NCBI GenBank assembly: GCA_044227095.1
Contig: JBGAFV010000001.1
Location: 2,852,001 to 2,916,000 of the forward strand
Reading direction: 5' to 3'
Length of the DNA: 64,000 nucleotides
From: JACMLD01 sp044227095
Lineage (GTDB): Bacteria > Bacteroidota > Bacteroidia > Chitinophagales > Chitinophagaceae
The number at the start of each line of letters is the position of its first letter. Positions within the stretch are counted from its first letter, which is position 1. Below the pieces are notes generated by a model. That model did no database searches. It was not told where the DNA came from and worked only from the letters and a program-made list of their open reading frames with translations. The translations under genes and the position numbers were made by a program. Below, piece by piece: positions 43,516 to 51,394 of this stretch.

Positions 43516-44400
43516 CTATTGTGGCCTGGCTTGTTGATGATATTGTTTTATAAAATCGCCGGGAGATTGTTTTGTTATGCTTTTAAATACCCGGTTAAAA
43601 TTTACAACATTATTAAAGCCAGACTGGTAAGCGACGGCTGCAATATTTTCAAAATTATTTTCCATAAATTTTTTGCATGCTTCATTAACACGTATTTCGT
43701 TAAGGAAATGAATATAGGTTTTTGAAGTATGTTTTTTAAAATAACGACAAAATGATTGCGGCGTAAGATGAACCAGTTTCGCCACTTCCTGTATAGAAAT
43801 GGTTTCTGTATAATGGGCCATGCTGTATTGGTAAACATCATTAATGCGCAAGCCTTCTTTGTCTGTTATTGATTGTTCAAAAGTTTCTGTTGAAAAATGT
43901 TTCCACTTTTTTATGTTGGCCAGTTGCTGAAGTAATTCTATAAACACAGACAATTTTGTTGCACCATTTACAGATTTTAATTTTGTAAGCAAAGCTGCTA
44001 TCGTTTCCTTGTTTTTTTCCGGAACCTGCATGCCGTGAGATGAGGCTGCGATAAATTTTTTTACTGAACGCATTTCCGCAAGAGAAAGCAGGGGTGCTAT
44101 AAATCCTGAAGGATTAAAAAATATATTGAGCGAATGAATTGTTTTTTTTGCTTGTCCTTTAAAGTACGCTGCATCGCTTTTAAAAAGATGCGGTTGATTG
44201 GCGCCAATAATAAAAATGTCTCCGGCGCTAAATCGCTGCATGTAATTTCCGGCTATTAATGTTCCTTCACCTTTTAAAATCCACGTTACTTGTGTTTCAT
44301 GGTGCCTGTGCAAATGCTCGTAAAAATGCGGAAGCTTGTCTTCCTGCAAATGAATAGAGTTGCCCGCTGTTACAGGTATGGTAAACTGAATAACCTTCAT
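43516..44400 (-). CDS. AraC-family transcriptional regulator
   Basis: A 294-residue regulator. The frame extends to 44580, but ATG 44400 (MKVIQFTIPVTAGNS) fits the family and the extra residues are low-complexity. The N-terminal cupin part reads YEHLHRHHETQVTWILKGEGTLIAGNYMQRFSAGDIFIIGANQPHLF, and the C-terminal HTH pair reads ISIQEVAKLVHLTPQSFCRYFKKHTSKTYIHFL and IAAVAYQSGFNNVVNFNRVFK. It is related to the regulator at 19 kb. Convergent with the GH127 gene and divergent from a membrane-protein gene; regulation of GH127 by L-arabinose-derived signals is plausible but not shown. Confidence 0.9.
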   Translation of the reverse strand: MKVIQFTIPVTAGNSIHLQEDKLPHFYEHLHRHHETQVTWILKGEGTLIAGNYMQRFSAGDIFIIGANQPHLFKSDAAYFKGQAKKTIHSLNIFFNPSGFIAPLLSLAEMRSVKKFIAASSHGMQVPEKNKETIAALLTKLKSVNGATKLSVFIELLQQLANIKKWKHFSTETFEQSITDKEGLRINDVYQYSMAHYTETISIQEVAKLVHLTPQSFCRYFKKHTSKTYIHFLNEIRVNEACKKFMENNFENIAAVAYQSGFNNVVNFNRVFKSITKQSPGDFIKQYHQQARPQ

Positions 44401-44539
44401 TAAACCAATATTACCAATATTTTTGGGTTTTATTATAATTGATGGTAAAATAGGTAAAATAGTATACTGTATAACTTTCTGTGGTAACCGAATACTACTG
44501 ACATACAAACAACATGGAACTTTTAAACAAGCCATATAT

Positions 44540-44569
44540 TTTGTAAAGAGAATAGCAGCGTTATCTTTG
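44540..44569 (+). promoter_or_regulatory. Bacteroidota-type promoter TTTG-N18-TATCTTTG
   Basis: TTTG at 44540-44543, 18-bp spacer, TATCTTTG at 44562-44569. This fits the TTG/TAnnTTTG consensus closely and lies 37 bp before the ATG of the membrane-protein gene at 44607. Confidence 0.7.
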
Positions 44570-44606
44570 CAGCCCGGCATGCACCGGTAAAAATAATATT
44601 GACGCT

Positions 44607-45038
44607 ATGAGATATTCAGCATGGATTGGTTTGGCAGCAGCAATTATTGTTGTGGCTGTTTGTTATATGCCATGGGTATATATTGATTCTGTAAAGCTGG
44701 AAATTGGTGGAATGTCTTCTACCGGTAAAAATAATTTTGGTAAGCCCGGCTTAATGAATATTTTTTGCTGTGTAATTGCATCTATTTTATTTCTGCTGAG
44801 GCAAATATGGGCAAAGCGTACTAATATTTTTTTCTGCGGATTTAATATAGCATGGGCTATCCGTAATTACATCATACTTAGCCGTTGTTATAGTGGAGAA
44901 TGTCCTCAAAAAGAAACTGCCTTGTATATTCTTGTGGCTGCATCTGCAGTTATGCTGGTCATGGCTTTTATGCCAGATATAACAATAAGTGATGAGTCAA
45001 AGGTTCCAGTACAAAACGATACGAAGCCTGCGGATTAA
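44607..45038 (+). CDS. Four-TM integral membrane protein, unknown
   Basis: A 143-residue membrane protein with about four transmembrane segments: residues 7-24, 50-66, 73-92 and 107-121. A short loop after TM1 reads VYIDSVKLEIGGMSSTGKNNFGKPG, and a Cys pair sits at SRCYSGECPQK. The tail is charged. The pattern (first TM, GxxxxGKNNFGKPG, three more TM) recurs among Bacteroidota small membrane proteins; I do not know a function. A strong promoter lies just upstream, and the gene is convergent with a response-regulator gene only 2 bp away, so it is monocistronic. Confidence 0.75.
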   Translation: MRYSAWIGLAAAIIVVAVCYMPWVYIDSVKLEIGGMSSTGKNNFGKPGLMNIFCCVIASILFLLRQIWAKRTNIFFCGFNIAWAIRNYIILSRCYSGECPQKETALYILVAASAVMLVMAFMPDITISDESKVPVQNDTKPAD

Positions 45039-45040
45039 TC

Positions 45041-45415
45041 TTAGGCTTCAAGGCTATTAATGATGTTTTCTATATTGTTCCTGTTAAAAGGTTTGTGCAA
45101 AAAGTATGAAGCGCCTTGCTGTATAGCTTTTTCATTCAGTTTTTTTTCATTGTAAGCCGTCATCATTACAATTTTTGCTGCCGGGTAAACTTCCACCATC
45201 TTTTTAATAAAATCGATTCCCATTCCGTCGGGCAGGTGATTGTCAAGAAAAATATAATCAGGTTTTAATGTTTTTATTGTTTCAAGCGCATCTTCAAGTC
45301 CGTGAATACTCTTTACATGGAAATGTTCCCTTTCCAGTACAAGTTCCATCAGCATACACAGTTCTTCTTCATCATCTATTATAAGTACGCTTTTTCTGTT
45401 GGTTGCAATTTTCAT
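45041..45415 (-). CDS. Stand-alone response-regulator receiver domain
   Basis: A 124-residue CheY-like receiver with no output domain. Acidic pocket Asp14/Asp15, phosphoacceptor Asp58 (YIFLDNHLPDGMG), conserved Thr in MMTAYN and Lys in FLHKPFN are all present, so it is active in principle. ATG 45415 is preferred over the GTG two codons earlier. No histidine kinase is adjacent; it is an orphan single-domain regulator that may relay phosphate or bind targets directly. It is convergent with the membrane-protein gene and divergent from the small lmo0937-type gene. Confidence 0.92.
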   Translation of the reverse strand: MKIATNRKSVLIIDDEEELCMLMELVLEREHFHVKSIHGLEDALETIKTLKPDYIFLDNHLPDGMGIDFIKKMVEVYPAAKIVMMTAYNEKKLNEKAIQQGASYFLHKPFNRNNIENIINSLEA

Positions 45416-45618
45416 GTTCACAAATGTTTATACCGGTTTATTAAATTCCGGCTATTTGCTTATTAATAGAATTGTGTGCCAGATTTGCGTCGCTTTTATG
45501 TACTGTTTTGCATGTTAATAAACAATGGATAAGCCCGGTTCTTAAAACAAATTTTCTGGCACAATTTTCTTTCTGGGTTTACTGTAAGGTTTACATTCAA
45601 TCAACACAAATAATTTTT

Positions 45619-45765
45619 ATGGGAAATCTATTGTACCTAATTGCCGTTATTTTAATAATTGCATGGGCTATTGGTTATTTTGGTTATAACTCTGGTGGTA
45701 TTATTCATGTCTTGCTTGTAATTGCCATCATTGCAATTTTACTTCGCGTAATACGCAGTGCTTAA
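45619..45765 (+). CDS. lmo0937-family mini membrane protein, 48 aa
   Basis: A 48-residue protein, MGNLLYLIAVILIIAWAIG followed by YFGYNSGGIIHVLLVIAIIAILLRVIRSA. It has two transmembrane helices around a glycine-rich turn, the exact pattern of the lmo0937/DUF5670 family found widely in Bacteroidota and often stress-induced. The frame extends upstream to 45472 but that part does not look like protein. A terminator follows within 20 bp, so it is a single-gene unit. Confidence 0.85.
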   Translation: MGNLLYLIAVILIIAWAIGYFGYNSGGIIHVLLVIAIIAILLRVIRSA

Positions 45766-45784
45766 TAAGAGATTCTTAATAATT

Positions 45785-45816
45785 AAATCAGGTTTTACAC
45801 AAACCTGATTTTTTTT
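45785..45816 (+). terminator. Intrinsic terminator of the mini membrane protein gene
   Basis: An 11-bp stem, AAATCAGGTTT (45785-45795) with AAACCTGATTT (45801-45811), loop TACAC, then a T-run to 45816. Confidence 0.9.
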
Positions 45817-45962
45817 GGGGAAAATAATCGACACAGGGTTAATATTTGACCACATTTATTCAGGGCATAACTATTGTCTTTAAAAGGTAGTATTAATAAT
45901 AGGTAGTATTATAAAATTACTTGCACAGTCATTTTCTCTAATAAAATATAATTTAAGGTAGT

Positions 45963-47081
45963 ATGGTAAAGCAATACCCGTTTTATTTAAAATGCACGGT
46001 TATTTTACTGGGGCTAATATTATTTGTTTACGTTCTCGTAAACCTCAGGGAGATACTGGCGCCTTTGTGTTTTGCACTTTTAATTGCTATACTGTTAAAC
46101 CCGCTTGCAAATAAATTTGAGCAATGGAAGATACCACGGGTGTTATCAATTTCCATTGCACTGTTTATTGCTTTTCTTTTTATAGCCGGTGTAGGGTATT
46201 TTCTCTCTGCGCAAATTGCCGGGTTTACTGATCAGTTTCCGCTTATGAAAAAAAAGCTGCTGGAGTTGGCAGACCAGTTGCAGCAGGATGTAAGCCGCAG
46301 GTTTAGTATTGATGTTGAGAAACAACAACAGGCAATTGAGGAAGCAGGTGCAAAAATGAAACCTCTTATTGGTTCTACAGCCGGTGCGCTGATGAGTTCT
46401 TTAGCTGCATTGGTATTGCTTCCTGTATATACCTTCCTGTTTCTTTATTATAAAAACCTGCTACTGAATTTTCTCTATGAAGTATTTGCAGAAGAAAATT
46501 TTAAAGACGTAGGTGCAGTACTTAAGCAAACCAAAAGTGCAGTGCAGCATTATATGTTTGGGCTTGTTGTAGAAACATCTATAGTAGCAATACTCAATTC
46601 GCTTGCATTGCTTATACTGGGCGTTAAATACTGGATACTACTTGGCATTATAGGGGCAATCTTAAATATCATTCCCTATATCGGCGGAATAATTTCAGTG
46701 GCATTGCCAATATTAATTGCAACAGTAACAAAAGACGGATTTCATACACAGGTGCTTATTATTGCTTGTTATATGGTCATCCAGTTTATTGATAACCATT
46801 TTCTGGTTCCGTATATCGTTTCTTCCAAAGTAAAAATAAATGCACTTATATCTATTGTTTTCGTATTACTGGGTAATGCAGCATGGGGGGTAGCCGGCAT
46901 GTTCCTTTGTATACCGTTTGCAGGCATCCTTAAAATAATTTTCGACAGGATTGATGAATTAAAACCCTGGGGCAAACTGCTGGGAGATGAAATTCCTTCT
47001 CGTCCTAAAGGCCAGTGGCCCAGTCTGCGCCGGACAAGGAAAAAATTGAAACCTGCTACTGCAACTGCAGGAAAAGCTTAA
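45963..47081 (+). CDS. AI-2E family transporter (UPF0118)
   Basis: A 372-residue inner-membrane protein with about eight transmembrane helices: two near 12-60, one near 62-82, then a soluble helical part around 85-140, a helix near 155-172 and four in the C-terminal half. IIGAILNIIPYIGGIISVALP is the family signature near 230-250, followed by DNHFLVPYIVSSKVKINALISIVFVLLGNAAWGVAGMFLCIPFAGILKIIFD. Members export the quorum-sensing signal AI-2 in a few cases but often move other solutes or Na/H; Bacteroidota members are uncharacterised. The basic C-terminal tail is cytoplasmic. No partner gene. Confidence 0.92.
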   Translation: MVKQYPFYLKCTVILLGLILFVYVLVNLREILAPLCFALLIAILLNPLANKFEQWKIPRVLSISIALFIAFLFIAGVGYFLSAQIAGFTDQFPLMKKKLLELADQLQQDVSRRFSIDVEKQQQAIEEAGAKMKPLIGSTAGALMSSLAALVLLPVYTFLFLYYKNLLLNFLYEVFAEENFKDVGAVLKQTKSAVQHYMFGLVVETSIVAILNSLALLILGVKYWILLGIIGAILNIIPYIGGIISVALPILIATVTKDGFHTQVLIIACYMVIQFIDNHFLVPYIVSSKVKINALISIVFVLLGNAAWGVAGMFLCIPFAGILKIIFDRIDELKPWGKLLGDEIPSRPKGQWPSLRRTRKKLKPATATAGKA

Positions 47082-47232
47082 TTAAGTTTTGTGGAATAAT
47101 TTCTACAACGTCATGGCAATTGCTAAAAAGTAATGCATCATCTTAGTTATTCTATGCAGGCAAACCAATTCTTTAATTGTGGCAGGCATTTAGTTATTGT
47201 TAAGGTAGAGAAGATAAACTTTAACCCTTGTT

Positions 47233-48003
47233 ATGATCAATAAAGGAGCCTTAAGCCCAATACTGATTGATATTGCCGATCAAACTATTTTTTTTAAATC
47301 ATTCTTCAGGAACAGTTTAAAAAAAGGATTTGAATGGGACGAGTTCTCCAGGCAATCTTATATAATTGGCTATAAGTCTGTTGGTATAATAGCGCTTACC
47401 GGTTATATACTTGGTTTTGTGCTAACACTGCAGTCGGAGCCAACTATGAAACAGTTTGGTGCTGTAAGTTTTATTCCGGGAATGGTATCTATATCTGTTA
47501 TACGTGAAATAGGGCCGGTAATTGTTGGGCTCATTTGCGCAGGAAAAATATCGTCCAGTATTGGCGCAGAATTGGGCAGCATGAATGTAACAGAGCAGAT
47601 AGATGCAATGACAGTATCTGGTGCAAACCCTATGCAATACCTGGTTGTTACAAGAATACTTGCATGTATTGTAATGATTCCGTTGCTTACCATTTTTGCT
47701 GATGTAATTGCATTGATTGGCGGTTTTACTGCATCCAACTTAAATGGAGATATGAGTGCGAGGTTATATTTTTATAAGGCTACAGCCATTCTTGAATTTT
47801 CCGATCTTATTCCTTCTCTTATTAAAACGGTGTTGTTTGGATTTGCAATAGGTTTTGTAGGATGTTATAAAGGGTTTCATTCCAACAGGGGCACTGAAAG
47901 TGTGGGCATTGCCGCCAACTCTGCTGTGGTAACAGCTTCAATATGGATAATTGTTATAGACGCTATAGTTGTACAGATAACAAGTGTTTTTGTTTATAGT
48001 TAG
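47233..48003 (+). CDS. mlaE: MlaE-family ABC transporter permease
   Basis: A 256-residue inner-membrane permease of the MlaE/YrbE family with five or six transmembrane helices. The signature VISVIREIGPVIVGLICAGKISSSIGAELGSMNVTEQIDAMTVSGANPMQYLVVTRI covers the coupling helix region near 90-145. It opens an MlaE-MlaF-MlaD operon (gaps 19 and 6 bp), the core of a lipid transport system linking inner and outer membranes. Bacteroidota usually lack MlaB and MlaC at the locus, as here. Direction of transport is debated in the family. Confidence 0.93.
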   Translation: MINKGALSPILIDIADQTIFFKSFFRNSLKKGFEWDEFSRQSYIIGYKSVGIIALTGYILGFVLTLQSEPTMKQFGAVSFIPGMVSISVIREIGPVIVGLICAGKISSSIGAELGSMNVTEQIDAMTVSGANPMQYLVVTRILACIVMIPLLTIFADVIALIGGFTASNLNGDMSARLYFYKATAILEFSDLIPSLIKTVLFGFAIGFVGCYKGFHSNRGTESVGIAANSAVVTASIWIIVIDAIVVQITSVFVYS

Positions 48004-48022
48004 CGATTAATGTTTAATAATT

Positions 48023-48751
48023 ATGGAACAGGTTATTGAAATAAAAGGTTTGAAAAAAAGTTTTAACGGCACGCCGGTGTTAACCAATATAAACCTTACT
48101 GTTAACAGGGGAGAGAATGTAGTAATACTGGGCAAGTCTGGTGAAGGAAAATCGGTAACAATAAAATGTATAACCGGTTTGATGACGCAGGATGAAGGAT
48201 CGCTGAAAGTTTTTGGTAATGAAGTAAATGAGATGGATCGGCAGGAACTGAAAGAACTCAGGAAACGCATTGGTTTTCTTTTTCAGAATGCTGCACTGTA
48301 TGATTCTATGACGGTGAGGGATAACCTGGCTTTTCCACTGAAAAGGGTTTCCGGAATAAAAGATAAGAATGAAATTGAAAAACTATCAATGGAAGTACTT
48401 GAAGCAGTTGGGCTGACAGATGCCATAGATAAAATGCCTTCTGAACTTTCAGGTGGAATGCGCAAACGCATGGGGCTTGCACGCACATTAATAGTAAAAC
48501 CGGAAATTATGTTGTATGATGAACCTACAACAGGCCTTGATACCATTACTTCAAAAGAAATAAGTAATCTTATACTCGATATGCAGCGCAAATATGAGAC
48601 TTCTTCTGTCATCATTACACATGATATTCCCTGCGCAAAAATTACAGCAGACAGAATATTAATTATGAGCAATGGAGAATACATAGCAGAAGGCACCTGC
48701 GATGAATTGCAGAATGCTGAAGACCCCTTTGTACGATCATTTTTTAAATAA
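48023..48751 (+). CDS. mlaF: MlaF-family ABC transporter ATP-binding protein
   Basis: A 242-residue ATPase of the MlaF family. Walker A is GKSGEGKS at 37-44, Q-loop FLFQNAALYDSMTVRDN, signature LSGGMRKRMGLARTL, Walker B IMLYDEPTTGLD, and the H-loop IITHD; all catalytic motifs are present. It energises lipid transport by the adjacent MlaE permease. Encoded 19 bp after mlaE and 6 bp before mlaD, so it is co-transcribed. Confidence 0.95.
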   Translation: MEQVIEIKGLKKSFNGTPVLTNINLTVNRGENVVILGKSGEGKSVTIKCITGLMTQDEGSLKVFGNEVNEMDRQELKELRKRIGFLFQNAALYDSMTVRDNLAFPLKRVSGIKDKNEIEKLSMEVLEAVGLTDAIDKMPSELSGGMRKRMGLARTLIVKPEIMLYDEPTTGLDTITSKEISNLILDMQRKYETSSVIITHDIPCAKITADRILIMSNGEYIAEGTCDELQNAEDPFVRSFFK

Positions 48752-48757
48752 ATTATT

Positions 48758-49513
48758 ATGGATATTTCTGTCAATCAAAAAATAAGAACGGGAGCATTTG
48801 TTGCGGTAAGCATTATTTTACTGCTGATTATTATTTTTTTAATCGGTAAACAAAAAAATATGTTTAGCAGTACATTCTCTGTTTATGCAGGGTTTAAAAA
48901 TATTTCCGGTCTTAAAGAAGGGAATTATGTTAGATATGCAGGCATTAATGTTGGTACAGTTGATAACATCAGCATAGTTAACGACACTACAGTAATGGTA
49001 ACACTGCAATTGCAGAATGATATTAAGCCCTATATTAAGGAAGATGGCGTGGCCAGTATTGGAAGCGATGGATTAATGGGGGATAAGCTTGTGGTTATTT
49101 CTCCCGGCAGTTATTCGGCACCGTTAGCAAAAAACGGACAGCAAATAAAATCGGCCAATCCTGTAGATGTAGACAGAATTGTAAACAATCTCTCTAAAAT
49201 TTCCGATAACGCTGAAGCGCTTACAGGAAGCCTTGCAGATGTTGTTACTAAAATAAATAATGGGCAGGGTTCTTTTGGTCGTCTGGTTAATGATGACAAA
49301 CTGGTGAAAAACCTGGAAGGGACTTTAAGTTCTGCAAGGGAAACTGTGGGTACAGTTAAGAAAACAGCTACCAGTGTTACAGACAATATGGAAGCTGCCA
49401 AACACAGTTTTCTTTTACGCGGTTATTTTAAGAAGAAAGAGAGGAAGAGAATAAAGGATTCAATTGACAGGGCAAACAAAGAAAATGTGCAACCGCTTAA
49501 AGAAAATAATTGA
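48758..49513 (+). CDS. mlaD: MlaD/MCE-family lipid-binding protein
   Basis: A 251-residue inner-membrane-anchored protein with one transmembrane helix at about 14-33 and an MCE domain at about 38-115 (FSVYAGFKNISGLKEGNYVRYAGINVGTVDNISIV ... GSDGLMGDKLVVISPG). The rest is helical, with a Ser/Thr-rich stretch and a highly charged end (KKKERKRIKDSIDRANKENV). MCE proteins form hexameric rings or tunnels that carry phospholipids across the periplasm for the MlaE/MlaF transporter encoded just upstream. Its 3' end overlaps the start region of the next gene. Confidence 0.93.
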   Translation: MDISVNQKIRTGAFVAVSIILLLIIIFLIGKQKNMFSSTFSVYAGFKNISGLKEGNYVRYAGINVGTVDNISIVNDTTVMVTLQLQNDIKPYIKEDGVASIGSDGLMGDKLVVISPGSYSAPLAKNGQQIKSANPVDVDRIVNNLSKISDNAEALTGSLADVVTKINNGQGSFGRLVNDDKLVKNLEGTLSSARETVGTVKKTATSVTDNMEAAKHSFLLRGYFKKKERKRIKDSIDRANKENVQPLKENN

Positions 49514-50444
49514 ACTGGCAGCATTTGCAATTTATCTTTGTGAAAACGTCTTCTTGAAACAACTTGCGCTTCTAACATTTATTTTTCTTTGTGCAATCTT
49601 GCCTGTCACGCAAAGCTGCAACAGGAACCTCAGTTTTAATGGCAGCGATAGTGCTATCATTTCTTATAATAAAGTTCCCGTTGCTTATCCAATGGCTAAT
49701 GTTATAAAAGAAGCAAGTGGCATTGCAGACAGTAAAGCCAACCCGGGTTTTTTATGGGTGGAAGAAGACAGCGGTAATCCCCCTCAATTATATTTATTAA
49801 ATCATTCCGGTGCATTGCTGAAGAAAGTGTATATAAAAGGTGCAGTAAATACAGACTGGGAAGATATTGCATTGGCTTCCGGTCCTGACCCTTCAAAAAA
49901 TTATTTGTACGTAGCAGATATTGGCGATAATGATGCAGTGCATGCCAGTTCATCAATTTACAGGTTTGAGGAACCATTTAGCACCATAGATACAGTGCGA
50001 TCTTTTGATGTAATTCGTTTTGTTTATGAAGACGGGCCAAGAGATGCAGAAGCTTTTTTGGTAGATGATAACAAAGATATTTACATCATTAGCAAACGCG
50101 ACGCAAAATCACGGTTGTATAAACTTGCATACCCATACAACACTACAGCAAACAATACAGCTGTATTTGTACAAACACTTCCTTTTAATGGTGTTGTTAG
50201 TGCAGCATTGGGCAATGATGGAAAGGGGCTTATTATTAAAACTTATCCCTCTTTGTATTATTTTTCAAGATCTGCGGGTGAAACCATTCCGCAAACATTG
50301 CAAAAAACGTTTACTGTTTTAAGCTATATAACAGAGCCGCAGGGAGAGGCCGTAGGTTTTGCAGTTGATAACAGTGGTTTTTATACACTGAGTGAGATTG
50401 GAAACGGCACAACTCAATCCCTGTATTTTTATAAGAAGAATTAA
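49485..50444 (+). CDS. Propeller-type lipoprotein of unknown function
   Basis: A beta-propeller protein, 319 residues from ATG 49485, which overlaps mlaD by 29 bp. A TTG at 49554 would give a textbook lipoprotein signal, KQLALLTFIFLCAILPVTQSC with Cys just before NRNLSF, so either start is possible. The mature part has repeats such as EASGIADSKANPGFLWVEEDSGNPPQLYLLNHSG, NYLYVADIGDND and EPQGEAVGFAVDNSGFYTLSEIG, similar to NHL-like six-bladed propellers of secreted Bacteroidota proteins. A TATCTTTG box (49532-49539) between the two starts supports independent transcription from the TTG. The function is unknown; its linkage to lipid transport may be accidental. Confidence 0.78.
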   Translation: MCNRLKKIIELAAFAIYLCENVFLKQLALLTFIFLCAILPVTQSCNRNLSFNGSDSAIISYNKVPVAYPMANVIKEASGIADSKANPGFLWVEEDSGNPPQLYLLNHSGALLKKVYIKGAVNTDWEDIALASGPDPSKNYLYVADIGDNDAVHASSSIYRFEEPFSTIDTVRSFDVIRFVYEDGPRDAEAFLVDDNKDIYIISKRDAKSRLYKLAYPYNTTANNTAVFVQTLPFNGVVSAALGNDGKGLIIKTYPSLYYFSRSAGETIPQTLQKTFTVLSYITEPQGEAVGFAVDNSGFYTLSEIGNGTTQSLYFYKKN

Positions 50445-50451
50445 GATTGTA

Positions 50452-50793
50452 TTAAAATCCTTCGTTTTCGCTTTGTGCAGCAATCTCGTCCATGCTTATG
50501 CCCGAGTGGCTTTCATCGTACACACATTTTCCGTTTTTAATGAGCAATACCTGGGGCGATTCGTGCTCTACATTAAATATATCGGCTACTTTGTTTGAAA
50601 GGTTGCGGTGGGCAATCAGATCAAGAAAATAAAAATCAACTGAAGAAACTGGTTCATTCCTCTCCAGCCTGTTTTTGGCCATGCTGCTAATGGAGCAACG
50701 GGTAGAATGCTTAAAAATTAATTGAGGCCTTTGTGCTGAGTGTGTTATAATTTGTTGTAACTGTTCTTCAGCGTTCAGTAATATCCAATCCAT
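50452..50793 (-). CDS. ytxJ: Bacillithiol system redox-active protein YtxJ
   Basis: A 113-residue thioredoxin-fold protein with the family active-site STRCSIS (Cys33), and the conserved ESPQVLLIKNGKCVYDESHSGI near the C-terminus. YtxJ-type monothiol bacilliredoxins remove bacillithiol from S-bacillithiolated proteins; its presence suggests the organism makes bacillithiol, as many Bacteroidota do. It is convergent with the propeller gene, with an 8-bp gap, and follows the small lipoprotein gene upstream behind a terminator. Confidence 0.93.
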   Translation of the reverse strand: MDWILLNAEEQLQQIITHSAQRPQLIFKHSTRCSISSMAKNRLERNEPVSSVDFYFLDLIAHRNLSNKVADIFNVEHESPQVLLIKNGKCVYDESHSGISMDEIAAQSENEGF

Positions 50794-50804
50794 AAAAAAT
50801 AAAA

Positions 50805-50837
50805 AAGGTTATCCTTAAAACAATTAAAGATAACCTT
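50805..50837 (-). terminator. Terminator of the small lipoprotein gene
   Basis: A 9-bp stem AAGGTTATC/GATAACCTT (50805-50813 with 50829-50837) followed leftward by TTTTTTATTTTTT. It lies 55 bp past the stop of the 40-codon gene and only about 11 bp before the ytxJ ATG, so ytxJ's leader starts within or after it. Confidence 0.8.
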
Positions 50838-50891
50838 GGTTCAATTCTATATAAAGTCTTTGCTACAATGCAAAAGACATTTACAATTCAA

Positions 50892-51014
50892 TTATCTGTG
50901 ACCGTAACCAACATAACCTTCTGTTGATTTGCATCCGCTTCTTGAACTTGTGCAAGAAGTCATTGTAAGGCCGGCAGCGATAAGCAAAACGATGATCAGT
51001 AACTTAGCTTTCAT
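50892..51014 (-). CDS. Small lipoprotein, 40 aa
   Basis: A 40-residue protein that length cut-offs usually miss. It begins MKAKLLIIVLLIAAGLTMTSC, a perfect lipoprotein signal with lipobox MTSC and Cys21; the remaining 19 residues are TSSRSGCKSTEGYVGYGHR. A GYVGYG tail with one further Cys recurs in tiny Bacteroidota envelope lipoproteins, which I recall only as a type, not a named family. The ATG at 51014 has a plausible AT-rich leader, and a terminator lies right after the stop, so it is a self-contained unit. The function is unknown. Confidence 0.85.
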   Translation of the reverse strand: MKAKLLIIVLLIAAGLTMTSCTSSRSGCKSTEGYVGYGHR

Positions 51015-51394
51015 TTTTGTGGTATTTAAAGTTAAACAATACAAACAGTGCGGTTAGACGCGGATACTGCCTGAATTGGCCTTTTCTAAAAGGATGCGGA
51101 GCTAAATTTTTTCGGGAGGATAGCGGAGAAGAATTCAAAGAAACAACAAAATATCTACTTATGCAACCCCCTCTTAAACAAAATTGGATTTTTTGTGGAT
51201 TTATTCTGTTAAATACTTTTAGGTTCAATTAATTAGGTTGACAAAGATATATTTTACATTTGCAAAAGAGCCTGTGTATTGCCTGCCTTTAAGGTAAAAT
51301 ATACTGGTAATTATCATGAAAAGTTTCCGGCTTTGCGTCTACTGCTTTTCAAACTGAAAGTTTAATTAATAAAACAGTTTCTAAATAAAATAAA
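51015..51394. other. Intergenic region between small lipoprotein and exonuclease genes
   Basis: A 380-bp divergent gap. It holds the promoter of the minus-strand lipoprotein and a TACATTTG box for the exonuclease gene. The open frames of 71-74 codons here (51004-51228 and 51017-51232) have no recognisable protein character and are not called. Confidence 0.5.
51255..51262 (+). promoter_or_regulatory. Probable -7 box TACATTTG of the exonuclease gene
   Basis: A perfect TAnnTTTG element about 130 bp before the ATG at 51395. A TTG at 51238-51240 sits 14 bp upstream, slightly short of the usual spacing. The long leader is unexplained. Confidence 0.5.

Noticed and set aside
48283..48774. 163-codon minus-strand frame
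   Set aside because: Antisense to mlaF; Walker motifs on the plus strand settle the coding strand.
51004..51232. Two overlapping 71-74-codon frames
   Set aside because: Low-complexity translation with no start context; both cover the promoter region.
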